From NCBI GenBank assembly GCA_965200505.1, contig OZ241343.1, positions 2,914,001 to 2,978,000 of the forward strand: a stretch of 64,000 bases of DNA, read 5' to 3'. A program made the translations under genes and the position numbers. How positions within the stretch are numbered: the stretch's first letter is position 1; every line of letters begins with the position of its first letter. Positions 1-8,617 of this stretch are shown piece after piece. This DNA is from VXNE01 sp965200505. Lineage in GTDB: Bacteria > Pseudomonadota > Gammaproteobacteria > Pseudomonadales > Azotimanducaceae. The notes under the pieces are model-generated. The model was not told the DNA's origin. It saw only the letters and a list, made by a program, of their open reading frames with translations, and did no database searches.

Positions 1-2
1 CC

Positions 3-1442
3 ACGTTGTCTCTGTGGCTGCGCGAAGCGGGCATCGAGCGCTCCGCCGCCACCTACTTCAGCTGGGCGGCGCTTGGCTATTCGTTCAAGTTCGTTTGGGC
101 GCCGCTAATCGACAAGCTGCCGGCGCCCTTGGGCGCCCACCGGCTGGGGCGGCGCCGCGGCTGGCTGTTGCTCGCGCAGCTCGCCGTGTTCGGCGCCATC
201 GTCGGCATGGCCCTCGCCGACCCCGCGGCGCCGGGCGGCTTGACCGCGATGGCCTTCGCCGCGGTGGCGCTCGGTTTCTCCTCGGCCACCCAAGACATCG
301 TGATCGACGCCTATCGCATCGAGGTGGCTGAAGAACGCCTGCAGGCGCTGCTCTCCTCCGCGTATGTGGCCGGGTATCGGGGCGGCATGTTGGTCTCCGG
401 CGCCCTTGCGCTGTACTTGGCGGCATGGTTTGGCAGCGATGCCGGGCAGTACGATTACGCGGCTTGGCGCCACACCTACTTCTGCATGGCGGCGGCGATG
501 GCGGTGGGCGTTTGCACCACCCTCCTCATCCGCGAACCCGAAACGGGGGCGCCCAAGCGCCAAGGCGCGTCAGACCATGCCCGCTTCGTGCTGCTGTTCG
601 CGCTGGTGGCCGGGGCGTTCGTCGGCGCCTTCGTGGCGCTGGCGGACCCCATGCAGGGGTTGCGCGACGGGCTGCCGGGCGCGAGCGGCCCCTTGGCCGG
701 CTTCGTGGCGCAAGCGTTCCGCCTGCTCATCGCCTTGGCCGTGGCGCTGGCGACGGGCGCCTTGTGCGTGCGCCTCGGTGTGGCGCGGCGGGAAACCGCG
801 CAGGACGCCTACCTCGCCCCAGTGGCGGACTTCTTCCGCCGTTACGGGCGCGGCGCGGTGGTCATCCTGCTCCTGGTGGGCTTCTACCGGGTGTCGGACA
901 TCGTGCTGGGGGTGGTGGCGAACATCTTCTACTTCGACATGGGCTACAGCAAAGAGGCCATCGCCACCGCCACCAAGGTGTTCGGCCTCTGGATGACGCT
1001 CTTGGGCGGCTTCCTGGGCGGCTGGCTGGCGCTGCGCTTCGGGGTGATGCGGGTGCTGATGCTCGGCGCCGTGCTCACGGTGGCCACCAACCTGCTCTTC
1101 ATCCTGCTCGCCCAGGCACCCGGCAATCTGCCGCTCCTGTACGCCGTCATCAGCGCGGACAACTTGACGGCCGGGCTCGCCAGCGCCGCGTTCGTCGCTT
1201 ACCTCTCAAGCCTGACGAGTCTTTCATTCACGGCCGTGCAGTACGCCATCTTCAGTTCGTTGATGACGCTGTTTCCGAAGGTGATCGGCGGCTACTCCGG
1301 GCAAATGGTGGATGCCGTGGGCTATGGGTACTTCTTCCTCGGCGCCGCGGCCATCGGCATTCCCGTATTCTTGTTGGTTTCGCTGGCGGCGAGGCGGCGG
1401 CCAGCCCCCACGCCGGCCGCCGAGCCTGCCCGAACGGCCTGA
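3..1442 (+). CDS. AmpG-like MFS muropeptide permease, 5' end outside window
   Basis: Polytopic membrane protein of the major facilitator superfamily. The reading frame is open to the window edge, so the true start lies upstream and at least the first membrane helix is missing. The visible N-terminus (LSLWLREAGI, then FKFVWAPLID about 20 residues on) matches the AmpG family, which imports anhydro-muropeptides from the periplasm for cell-wall recycling. About ten hydrophobic segments can be seen, with a basic loop HRLGRRRGW after the second. An ampD gene for the next recycling step lies 6.4 kb downstream on the other strand. The family call rests on the N-terminal motif and topology; a related acetyl-CoA or nucleoside-type MFS permease is possible. 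Confidence 0.75.
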   Translation, partial: TLSLWLREAGIERSAATYFSWAALGYSFKFVWAPLIDKLPAPLGAHRLGRRRGWLLLAQLAVFGAIVGMALADPAAPGGLTAMAFAAVALGFSSATQDIVIDAYRIEVAEERLQALLSSAYVAGYRGGMLVSGALALYLAAWFGSDAGQYDYAAWRHTYFCMAAAMAVGVCTTLLIREPETGAPKRQGASDHARFVLLFALVAGAFVGAFVALADPMQGLRDGLPGASGPLAGFVAQAFRLLIALAVALATGALCVRLGVARRETAQDAYLAPVADFFRRYGRGAVVILLLVGFYRVSDIVLGVVANIFYFDMGYSKEAIATATKVFGLWMTLLGGFLGGWLALRFGVMRVLMLGAVLTVATNLLFILLAQAPGNLPLLYAVISADNLTAGLASAAFVAYLSSLTSLSFTAVQYAIFSSLMTLFPKVIGGYSGQMVDAVGYGYFFLGAAAIGIPVFLLVSLAARRRPAPTPAAEPARTA

Positions 1443-1463
1443 GCCACCACCCCCAGAGGCACC

Positions 1464-2039
1464 ATGCACACACCCAAGCCCCGCATCAGCCGCGTCATCA
1501 CCCGCACCGGCGATGGCGGCGAGACGGCGTTGGCAGACGGCCGGCGCATGCCCAAGGGGCATCCACGCTTCGAACTCGTCGGCGCCTTGGACGAAGCGAA
1601 CAGCTTCATTGGCCTGCTGGCGGCGCGGCTGGGCGACGGGCCGCATCGGCAGCGTTTGGTTGCGATCCAGTCTCGGCTATTCGATGTGGGCGGCGCCGTG
1701 GCCATGGGTGAGGCCGCGCCCGTCTGGGAAGCGCAAACCGCGGCCTTGCAGGATTGGACGAAGGCCATGAACGCCGCACTCCCGCCGCTCAAGGAGTTCG
1801 TGCTGCCCGGCGGCAGCGAGACAGTGGCCCTCGCGCATGTGGCGCGCAGCGCCACGCGCCGGGCCGAGCGGGCATTCTGGACCGAAGCCGATGCCTTGGC
1901 ACCCTTGGTTGACGCCGGCATAGGCCCGTGGCTCAACCGCCTTTCGGACTACCTCTTCGTGTTGGCGCGGACGCTGGCCCACGAATCCGGCGTGGCCGAA
2001 ACGTTATGGCAGCCCTTGGCCCGCCCCAAGGAAACCTAA
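1464..2039 (+). CDS. PduO-type cob(I)alamin adenosyltransferase
   Basis: 191-residue protein of the PduO family, which transfers the adenosyl group of ATP to cob(I)alamin to make adenosylcobalamin. The ATP-binding N-terminal motif TRTGDGG is at residues 13-19, followed by the family helix ELVGALDEANSFIG. The conserved ATRRAERAF and NRLSDYLFVLAR motifs are in the C-terminal half. Length is normal for the family. It starts 21 bp after the permease stop and may be co-transcribed. No cobalamin-dependent enzyme is visible nearby, so its client enzyme is unknown. Confidence 0.9.
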   Translation: MHTPKPRISRVITRTGDGGETALADGRRMPKGHPRFELVGALDEANSFIGLLAARLGDGPHRQRLVAIQSRLFDVGGAVAMGEAAPVWEAQTAALQDWTKAMNAALPPLKEFVLPGGSETVALAHVARSATRRAERAFWTEADALAPLVDAGIGPWLNRLSDYLFVLARTLAHESGVAETLWQPLARPKET

Positions 2040-2188
2040 ACCACCGTTCGATCTGGCTAGGAGGCCCAACAGAGACGCAGCCTTGGGCCGCCTACAACCT
2101 CCGATCGGGAAGCGTTGGCCAGGCCCCGGCGGCCAACCCGCGCCCCGGTCCCCAAGCACACCGTCCACGCCATTTCGCCTCGGGGAGC

Positions 2189-2315
2189 GCGAGGGGCCGG
2201 CCCCTCGCAAGAAAGGAGCAGAGCGCGAGGGGCCGGCCCCTCGCAAGAAAGGAGCAGAGCGCGAGGGGCCGGCCCCTCGCAAGAAAAGGGAGAGCGCGAG
2301 GGGCCGGCCCCTCGC
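2189..2315. repeat. Four-copy palindromic REP-like array
   Basis: Four exact copies of the 20-bp perfect palindrome GCGAGGGGCCGGCCCCTCGC lie at 2189-2208, 2225-2244, 2261-2280 and 2296-2315. They are separated by nearly identical A/G-rich linkers (AAGAAAGGAGCAGAGC), giving a period of 36, 36 and 35 bp. A degenerate half copy (CTTGCCCCTCG) follows near 2340. The array fills the 323-bp gap between two convergent genes, where it could act as a REP/BIME-like element or as a set of transcription-terminating hairpins. Nothing else is seen in this gap. Confidence 0.9.
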
Positions 2316-2362
2316 AAGAAAAAAGAAGCGAGCGCCGCGGCTTGCCCCTCGAAAAAGAACCT

Positions 2363-3670
2363 TCACTGACCCAACGTGAGCCGCCGGATATCCCCCAACA
2401 CCTGCGCGAGCCCCACCACGAAGTTGCCTCCTTCCACGCCATTGATGGCGCGGTGGTCGTAGGAGAGCGACAGCGGCAGCACGGCGCGGGGCTGGAAGGC
2501 GGCGCCATCCCACAGCGGCTTGGTGGCGAGCCGCCCCACGCCCAGGATGCCAACCTCCGGGGCGTTCACGATGGGCGTGAAGCCGGTGCCGCCAACCCGC
2601 CCCAAACTCGACACCGTGAATGTGCCGCCTTGCAGTTGGTCTGGCTTCAACGCGCGGGTTCGCGCCAGCTCGGAGAGTTCGGCGATCTCTTGGGCGAGCG
2701 CCCAAACGCCCTTCTGGTCCACATCGCGAATGACGGGCACGACCAGCCCGTCCTCGGTGTCCACCGCGAAGCCGATGTGCCAATGGTGTTTCAGGATGAG
2801 CCCATCCACCGCGGCGTTGAGGGAAGCGTTCAAACGCGGGAAGGACTTCAGGTTCGTGGCGCACGCCTTCAAGATGAAGGGCAAGAGCGTGAGCTTGACG
2901 CCCCGCGCCGCGGCTTCGGCGGCCAAGGACTTGCGAAAGCCCTCCAACTCCGTCACGTCCGCTTCGTCGTGTTGGGTGACATGGACGACATTCAGCCAAC
3001 TGCGATGCAGGTTGCGCGCGCCGCGGACGCCCACGCGGGGCAGCGGCAAGGCTTCCGTGGGGCCGAACTTGGCGAAATCGATGTTCGGCAGCGCGGGGAT
3101 GCCACCACCGCCGCTGGGGGCGCCGCCATCGGTCATGGCCGCCTTCACGAACGCCTTCACATCGTCCTTGACGATGCGCCCGGCGCCGCCGCTGCCGCGC
3201 ACACCGGCCAAGTCCACGCCCAGTTCCCGCGCCAAGCGGCGGGTTGCGGGGCCGGCATACACCTTCGGCGTCCCGGACGTTTCGGCGGCGGGGGGTGCGG
3301 GTGCCGGCACCGGTTGCGGCGCGGCCGGTGGTTGCTCATTCGTGGCATCGTCGCCCTCGGTGCGTTGGGCCACGGGAGGCGGTGCCTTGGCCACCGGCGC
3401 GGCGGGCTCGCCGGCGGCTTCGTCCTCAACGTCCAGCACCGCGATCAACCGTCCGGTGGTGACCGAATCCCCCAGCGCCACACTGAGTTCGCGCACCGTG
3501 CCGGCGTACGGCGAGGGCACCTCCATGGAGGCTTTGTCCGATTCGATGACGATGAGGGCGCCATCCACCGCCACCGTGTCGCCCGGCTGCACACAGAGTT
3601 CGATGACTTCCACGTCTTCCGCATCGCCGATGTTCGGAATCAACACCTCTCTGGCTTGCGGCGCACTCAT
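2363..3670 (-). CDS. aceF: Dihydrolipoamide acetyltransferase, E2 of pyruvate dehydrogenase
   Basis: 435-residue E2 core component that moves the acetyl group from E1 to CoA. It has a single lipoyl domain (residues about 6-80, lipoyl-lysine K46 in ESDKASME), an Ala/Pro-rich linker (about 85-133), a peripheral-subunit-binding domain (about 137-176, PATRRLARELGV) and a C-terminal acyltransferase domain with the DHRAING motif (His406). The position four after the catalytic His is Asn rather than the Asp of E. coli, a variant that to my knowledge occurs in other gammaproteobacteria. The start overlaps the aceE stop by 4 bp (ATGA), indicating translational coupling. E. coli AceF has three lipoyl domains; this one is the short form. 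Confidence 0.95.
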   Translation of the reverse strand: MSAPQAREVLIPNIGDAEDVEVIELCVQPGDTVAVDGALIVIESDKASMEVPSPYAGTVRELSVALGDSVTTGRLIAVLDVEDEAAGEPAAPVAKAPPPVAQRTEGDDATNEQPPAAPQPVPAPAPPAAETSGTPKVYAGPATRRLARELGVDLAGVRGSGGAGRIVKDDVKAFVKAAMTDGGAPSGGGGIPALPNIDFAKFGPTEALPLPRVGVRGARNLHRSWLNVVHVTQHDEADVTELEGFRKSLAAEAAARGVKLTLLPFILKACATNLKSFPRLNASLNAAVDGLILKHHWHIGFAVDTEDGLVVPVIRDVDQKGVWALAQEIAELSELARTRALKPDQLQGGTFTVSSLGRVGGTGFTPIVNAPEVGILGVGRLATKPLWDGAAFQPRAVLPLSLSYDHRAINGVEGGNFVVGLAQVLGDIRRLTLGQ

Positions 3671-6336
3671 GCGAGCCTCGGATTGGATTTGTCTGGATCG
3701 ATGCCGAGATCACGCATGGCCTTGCCCACTTCGGCCTCGGCGAGCACTTGGCGGCGGGCGAGCTGGTCGAGGGCGGCCAAGGTCACGAACCGCTCGTCCA
3801 CCTCGAAGAAGCCGCGCAGTTTGGCGCGGGTGTCGCTGCGGCCGAAGCCGTCGGTGCCAAGTACGCGATAGGGCGCGTCGAAGTGTGCCCGCACAGATTC
3901 CGCGTGGGCGCGCACATAGTCCGTGGCGGCGACCACCGGCACGTCGCCATCCAAGCACTCGGCAATGTAGGGGCGGCGCGGCGGCGCACCGGGATGCAGC
4001 AGGTTCCAGCGTTCCGCGTCGGCGCCGTCCCGGGCGAGTTCCGGGAAGCTGGTGACGCTCCACACCTCGCTGGCCACGCCATAGTCCGCCGCCAGCCGGT
4101 CCGCGGCGCGTTCGACTTCGCGCAGAATGGCGCCGCCGCCGATGAGCCGCACCCGCTTGGCGGTGCCGCGGAAATCGCCCTCGGTGCGCAGCCGGTACAT
4201 CCCCTTGACGATGCCGTCGCGGGCGCCGTCCGGCAGCGGCGGCTGCGGGTAGTTCTCGTTCATCAGCGTCAGGTAGTAAAAGACGCCCTCGCCCCGACCA
4301 TACATGCGGTTGATGCCCTCCTGCACGATCACCGCCATTTCGCCGGCGTAGCAAGGATCGTAGGCGATGCAGTTCGGAATGGCGGCGGCGAGCAGGTGGC
4401 TGTGGCCATCCTGATGCTGCAGTCCCTCGCCGTTCAACGTGGTGCGGCCGGCAGTGGCGCCGAGCAGGAAGCCCCTGGCCTGCATGTCGCCGGCGGCCCA
4501 AGCCAAATCCCCCACCCGCTGGAACCCGAACATGGAATAGAAGATGTAGAACGGGATGAGGGTGTAGCGGTGGGTGCTGTAAGAGGTGGCCGCGGCCATC
4601 CACGCGGCGAACGCGCCGGCCTCGTTGATGCCTTCCTCCAGCACCTGCCCATCCAGGGACTCACGGTATGAGGCGATCTCGCCGTGGTCTTCCGGCTCAT
4701 AGAGCTGGCCGACGGAGGAGTAGATGCCAAGCTGACGAAACATGCCCTCCATGCCGAAGGTGCGCGCCTCGTCTGGCACGATGGGCACCACGCGCTTGCC
4801 GATGGCGCTGTCGCGGGCGAGGGTCGAAAGCAGCCGCACGAACGCCATCGTCGTGGACACGCTGCGCTCGCCGGTGCCTTGGAACTGACGGGTGAAGGCT
4901 TCGTCGCTGGCCGGCGCGAGCTCGGTGGCATCCGTCATGCGCTTGGGAATCGGCCCGCCCAGGCGTTCGCGCTGGCGCTTGAGATAGACCGTCTCCGGCG
5001 CATCTTCCGGCGGGCGGTAATAGGGTACGGCGGCCAGCGCTTCATCCGAGAGCGGCAGGCCGAAGCGATCCCGAAAGTGCTTCAGGTCATCCAAATCGAG
5101 CTTCTTCACCTGATGGGTGGTGTTTTCCGATTCCCCGGCGTCCCCCATGCCATAGCCCTTGACCGTCTTGGCCAAGATGACGGTGGGCTCGCCTTGGTGG
5201 TGCGCCGCGGCGTGGTAGGCCGCGAACACCTTGAAGGGATCGTGGCCGCCGCGGTTCAGGCGCATGATGTCGTCGTCCGAGAGGTGTTCCACCAGTTGGC
5301 GCAGCGCCGGGCGGCCGCCGAAGAAGTGTTCGCGCGTATAGCCGCCGCCCTTGGCCTTGTAGTTCTGGTATTCGCCATCCACGGTCTCGTTCATGCGCTG
5401 TTGCAGGAGGCCATGGGTGTCCTTGGCAATGAGCGGATCCCACAAGCGCCCCCAGATGACCTTGATGACGTTCCACCCGGCGCCCCGAAACTCGCCTTCC
5501 AGTTCCTGCATGATCTTGCCGTTGCCACGCACCGGGCCGTCCAAGCGCTGCAGATTGCAGTTGACGACGAAGATCAAGTTGTCCAGCCGTTCGCGGCCGG
5601 CGAGGCTCAAGGCACCCAAGGATTCCGGTTCGTCACATTCGCCGTCGCCGAGGAACGCCCACACTTTGCGGTCGCCCATGGGAATGAGGCCGCGGCGATC
5701 CAGGTATTTCATGATGTGGGCTTGGTAGATCGCCTGAATCGGCCCCAAGCCCATGGAAACGGTGGGGAATTGCCAATAGCCCGGCATCAGCCACGGGTGC
5801 GGATAGGAGGAAAGCCCGTCGCCATCCACTTCTTGGCGAAATCGGTCGAGTTGCGCTTCGTCGAGGCGGCCTTCCAAGTACGAGCGGGCGTAGATGCCGG
5901 GTGCGCTGTGGCCTTGGAAGTAGATCAAGTCGCCGGCGTGTTCGTCCGTGGGGCCGCGGAAGAAGTAGTTGAAGCCGACGTCATAGAGGGTCGCGGCGGA
6001 GGCGAAGGTGGAGATGTGGCCGCCCAAATCGCCGTCGCCGCGGTTGGCGCGCACCACCATCGCCAGCGCGTTCCAGCGGATGAGTGAGCGGATGCGCCGC
6101 TCCATGAAGAGGTCGCCCGGCATGAACGCCTCCTCGGTGCTGGGGATGGTGTTCCGATAGGGCGTCGTGATGGCGTAGGGCAGCGGCGTGCCTGCTTGCA
6201 TGAGGCAGGCGGACAGGCTGTCGAGGAGGAAGCCGGCGCGTTCGGGCCCGCTGCGCTCCAGGACGGACGCCAAGGCGTCCTGCCATTCGCGGGTCTCTAC
6301 GGGGTCCGTGTCTTGAGGGCGTCCTGAATGTTCCAT
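3667..6336 (-). CDS. aceE: Pyruvate dehydrogenase E1, homodimeric
   Basis: 889 residues from the ATG chosen here, against 887 in E. coli. This thiamine-diphosphate enzyme decarboxylates pyruvate and passes the acetyl group to the lipoyl domain of E2. The ThDP/Mg motif starts with GDGE at residues 230-233 and ends with NCNLQ at 259-263. The N-terminal E2-binding segment and the YGRGEGVFYYLTLMNENY segment near the C-terminus are present. A GTG five codons upstream (6351) is an alternative start and lies very close to a TATAAT box. No lipoamide dehydrogenase (E3) gene follows aceF here, so E3 must be encoded elsewhere. Confidence 0.95.
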   Translation of the reverse strand: MEHSGRPQDTDPVETREWQDALASVLERSGPERAGFLLDSLSACLMQAGTPLPYAITTPYRNTIPSTEEAFMPGDLFMERRIRSLIRWNALAMVVRANRGDGDLGGHISTFASAATLYDVGFNYFFRGPTDEHAGDLIYFQGHSAPGIYARSYLEGRLDEAQLDRFRQEVDGDGLSSYPHPWLMPGYWQFPTVSMGLGPIQAIYQAHIMKYLDRRGLIPMGDRKVWAFLGDGECDEPESLGALSLAGRERLDNLIFVVNCNLQRLDGPVRGNGKIMQELEGEFRGAGWNVIKVIWGRLWDPLIAKDTHGLLQQRMNETVDGEYQNYKAKGGGYTREHFFGGRPALRQLVEHLSDDDIMRLNRGGHDPFKVFAAYHAAAHHQGEPTVILAKTVKGYGMGDAGESENTTHQVKKLDLDDLKHFRDRFGLPLSDEALAAVPYYRPPEDAPETVYLKRQRERLGGPIPKRMTDATELAPASDEAFTRQFQGTGERSVSTTMAFVRLLSTLARDSAIGKRVVPIVPDEARTFGMEGMFRQLGIYSSVGQLYEPEDHGEIASYRESLDGQVLEEGINEAGAFAAWMAAATSYSTHRYTLIPFYIFYSMFGFQRVGDLAWAAGDMQARGFLLGATAGRTTLNGEGLQHQDGHSHLLAAAIPNCIAYDPCYAGEMAVIVQEGINRMYGRGEGVFYYLTLMNENYPQPPLPDGARDGIVKGMYRLRTEGDFRGTAKRVRLIGGGAILREVERAADRLAADYGVASEVWSVTSFPELARDGADAERWNLLHPGAPPRRPYIAECLDGDVPVVAATDYVRAHAESVRAHFDAPYRVLGTDGFGRSDTRAKLRGFFEVDERFVTLAALDQLARRQVLAEAEVGKAMRDLGIDPDKSNPRLA

Positions 6337-6359
6337 CGCCGGGGCTTCCACGCAACGGG

Positions 6360-6365
6360 ATTATA
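6360..6365 (-). promoter_or_regulatory. Possible -10 box of the aceEF operon
   Basis: A perfect TATAAT on the minus strand lies 9 bp upstream of the alternative GTG and about 24 bp upstream of the aceE ATG. No convincing -35 hexamer is seen at the usual spacing; TTGCGG is only 4 bp away. The call therefore rests on the -10 box alone. Confidence 0.35.
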
Positions 6366-6391
6366 GTAGCCGCAACGACGCCCGCACCCGC

Positions 6392-6600
6392 ATGTGCGGG
6401 ATCAGGAAGCCGCGGGTGGACGCGACGGACGCCCCGGAGACGCGGTGGCGGCTTGGGATCGTGGAGGGCGTGGACCTGATGGGGAGCGGTTCACGGCGGC
6501 CGAGGCGTTCGGGGTGTCGCGCGCAGCTTCAGGATCGTCGTCTCGTCCGGCAGCGCCGCCATCCGCTGGCCCGCGAAGCGCCGCTGGCGAGCGTTCGACT
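6392..6600 (+). pseudogene. Possible decayed transposase N-terminus (IS481-like)
   Basis: Two overlapping plus-strand frames together resemble the helix-turn-helix N-terminus of IS481-type transposases: RWRLGIVEG in one frame, then GERFTAAEAFGVSR and a later SSRP in the frame shifted by one. No continuous ORF joins them and no catalytic domain follows. The piece sits in the 283-bp gap between aceE and a glycosyltransferase gene. The resemblance is weak and short, so this is only a suggestion. Confidence 0.25.
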
Positions 6601-6619
6601 CGCCCCCGCAAGGGTCTGT

Positions 6620-7831
6620 TCAAGGGACGTCAACTGGTGGCTGACCTGCTGTTTTGGGATTGAGCCTTACATATAGCTGCCGGGAAAGCACAACTATCAG
6701 CACCGCCAGTACAAACGCCAGCAATTCAAATGGAACCAGGGGGATGAGGGGGAGGTCGTACCCGAGGTAGCGGTAGGGGTGCCCGAGGTAGTGGAGGTAC
6801 GTCAAAAACGATACGGTGCCGATGACTACCGGCACATACCAGTAGCGCGGCAAGTAGAATGCCAAGACGATGGCGATGACATCGGCGGGAAAGTAGTAGC
6901 GGTCGTGCATTTTCGGCAACAGGTAAGGCACGACGAGCACGGAATAAGTGGCTAGGAAGACGGTGAGCTCGGCGGTGATTTGCGCGGCGCTCTTGTAGAA
7001 CACGACGGCCACGAGCAACAAGACGACACACGCCGCGAAGGCCACGCCCAGGGGCCACCAGTCATAGTAGATGTCTGGTATCCACACATACAGGTTGGGA
7101 AATTTCATCGACAAGCTGGGGTGAGCATCGGCTTGGCGGACGTAGATCGACAGCAAATCGCCCCAAGGTCTGCCGATGAGCCCGGCCGGCGCAAGCGTTG
7201 CCAGATAGACGAGCGGAACCCAAGCGAGCTGTTGCCAGCGTAGCTGGCCCTTTGCGATCAGACACAGGAACAACGGCGCCAGAAAGACGGCTTGCAGCTT
7301 GAAGGAAAACGCCAGCCCGAAAGCGACCAGCGCCATTGCCTGGCGACCGGCGAGCAGGAAGTGGAGGCAGGCGACCAGGAAGGTGGTGTAGATGGCGTCC
7401 GCCTGCCCCCAGGCCGAGCCGTTGAGCACGACGGTGGGAGCGAGCAGCGTTGCAAGCCCGGCGAGGATGGGAACGACACTCTTCGAGTCCGGATACTTGT
7501 GCGCCACGCACTTATAGACAAAGTAGGCCAGCGCGAGCTCGAAGAGCATGGAAAGCGCCTTGATGGCGACAAGCGAGTGCAGGCCCGGCAGAAGAGCCGC
7601 CATCACCGTCAACAAGTAGAGATGGGGAACGTTGTAATCGGAGAAGTCGTGCCGCAGTGCGGCGAAGTACCCATTCTCGACAATGAACGCATATGTATGA
7701 GAAGAATACCAATAGTAGTCGCCGGTTACGTTGGGAAGATTAGGGTATCTAAGCGCAAATGCCGCGAGAACGCCGACGACGACTAACAGCGTTCTGCGAT
7801 GTTTCACTAGAACTAGATGTCGGGCAATCAT
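6620..7831 (-). CDS. GT-C-fold membrane glycosyltransferase
   Basis: 403-residue protein with about ten hydrophobic segments. A first-loop acidic pair is present (NVTGDYYWY), and NGSAWGQADAIYTTF is followed by SFKLQAVFLAPLF. This pattern is typical of polyprenol-phosphate-sugar-dependent GT-C mannosyltransferase-like proteins (DUF2029/PIG-M-like). Such enzymes add sugars at the periplasmic face of the inner membrane. The gene looks less GC-rich than its neighbours, which hints at separate acquisition. No other glycan gene is adjacent, so the acceptor is unknown. Confidence 0.65.
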   Translation of the reverse strand: MIARHLVLVKHRRTLLVVVGVLAAFALRYPNLPNVTGDYYWYSSHTYAFIVENGYFAALRHDFSDYNVPHLYLLTVMAALLPGLHSLVAIKALSMLFELALAYFVYKCVAHKYPDSKSVVPILAGLATLLAPTVVLNGSAWGQADAIYTTFLVACLHFLLAGRQAMALVAFGLAFSFKLQAVFLAPLFLCLIAKGQLRWQQLAWVPLVYLATLAPAGLIGRPWGDLLSIYVRQADAHPSLSMKFPNLYVWIPDIYYDWWPLGVAFAACVVLLLVAVVFYKSAAQITAELTVFLATYSVLVVPYLLPKMHDRYYFPADVIAIVLAFYLPRYWYVPVVIGTVSFLTYLHYLGHPYRYLGYDLPLIPLVPFELLAFVLAVLIVVLSRQLYVRLNPKTAGQPPVDVP

Positions 7832-7867
7832 GTTAGTTGGTGTGGCGGTCTGCGGTGAGGGCGTCGA

Positions 7868-8416
7868 TCAGGGGAATAGCGCACCCAACACGCGCCGCCA
7901 ATCGAACGAAGGGCCTGGGTCCGTCTTCCGGCCGGGTGCCACTTCCGCGTGGCCCACGATGGCTTGCCCGTCGATGTGCGGGTAGGCGGCGAGCAGCGCC
8001 GGCAGGATGGTGCCCAACGCCTCGTACTGCGCGTCTTCGTAGGGCGTGTCGTCCGTGCCTTCGAGCTCGATGCCGATGGCGTAATCGTTGCAGCCCGCAC
8101 GGCCCGCATGGCAGGAGACCCCGGCGTGCCAAGCCCGCCGGTGGAACGGCACGAACTGCGTCACGGTGCCGGCCCGGTCGATGACGAGATGCGCCGACAC
8201 GCGCACCCCTTCAAGGCTGGCCAGGCGCGCATCCGCGGTGCAGTCCAGCCGGTTCAGGAACAGCGCCTCGACTGCATCGCCGCCGAACTCGCCGGGCGGC
8301 AGCGAGATGCCATGCAGCACGATGAGCGAGACATCACGCGGATCTGGCCGAGCATCTTGGTTCGGTGACGGCACCCGCCGCACACCATCGAGCCAACCAT
8401 CGGCCGTTACAATCAT
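7868..8416 (-). CDS. ampD: 1,6-anhydro-N-acetylmuramyl-L-alanine amidase
   Basis: 182-residue cytosolic zinc amidase that cleaves the stem peptide from anhydro-muropeptides during peptidoglycan recycling. The chosen ATG gives MIVTADGWLDG, the normal AmpD beginning; a longer frame to 8464 adds 16 basic residues without support. Zinc ligands are visible: the His of LIVLHGISLPPGEFGG, and a His and an Asp ten residues apart in HAEVAPGRKTDPGP. WHAG and the family GIELEGTDDTPY motif are also present. It is functionally linked to the AmpG-like permease at the start of the window. Confidence 0.93.
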   Translation of the reverse strand: MIVTADGWLDGVRRVPSPNQDARPDPRDVSLIVLHGISLPPGEFGGDAVEALFLNRLDCTADARLASLEGVRVSAHLVIDRAGTVTQFVPFHRRAWHAGVSCHAGRAGCNDYAIGIELEGTDDTPYEDAQYEALGTILPALLAAYPHIDGQAIVGHAEVAPGRKTDPGPSFDWRRVLGALFP

Positions 8417-8617
8417 CCGGCGATGATAGCCGAGCGCCCACAAGCGGAACCGCCGCCCCGGCACTCCTTGAAGCCTCCAGTTGGTCGTCGGCGACCTGCC
8501 CAGAACTTGGCGATGTCATCAGACCACGGCGTGTCCAAAATGCCGTGGGCGATTCTCCAATTGGCGTTCCCTAGAACCAGTGGGTTTGTGCCGCAACAAC
8601 CCGGCACCCCCAACGGC

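Noticed and set aside
2189..2315. Regularly spaced repeats resembling a small CRISPR array
   Set aside because: The spacers are nearly identical to each other, the repeat is a perfect palindrome, and no cas gene is present.
1928..3871. Long plus-strand frame through the palindromic array and across aceF
   Set aside because: It is antisense to a clear aceF gene, and its repeated RGRPLARK stretch is only the translation of the DNA repeats.
4684..6087. 467-codon plus-strand frame opposite aceE
   Set aside because: It is a GC-rich shadow of aceE with no family motifs or ribosome site.
8413..8613. Small ORF between ampD and the amidohydrolase gene
   Set aside because: 66 codons with no family pattern; this roughly 200-bp gap shows nothing supportable.
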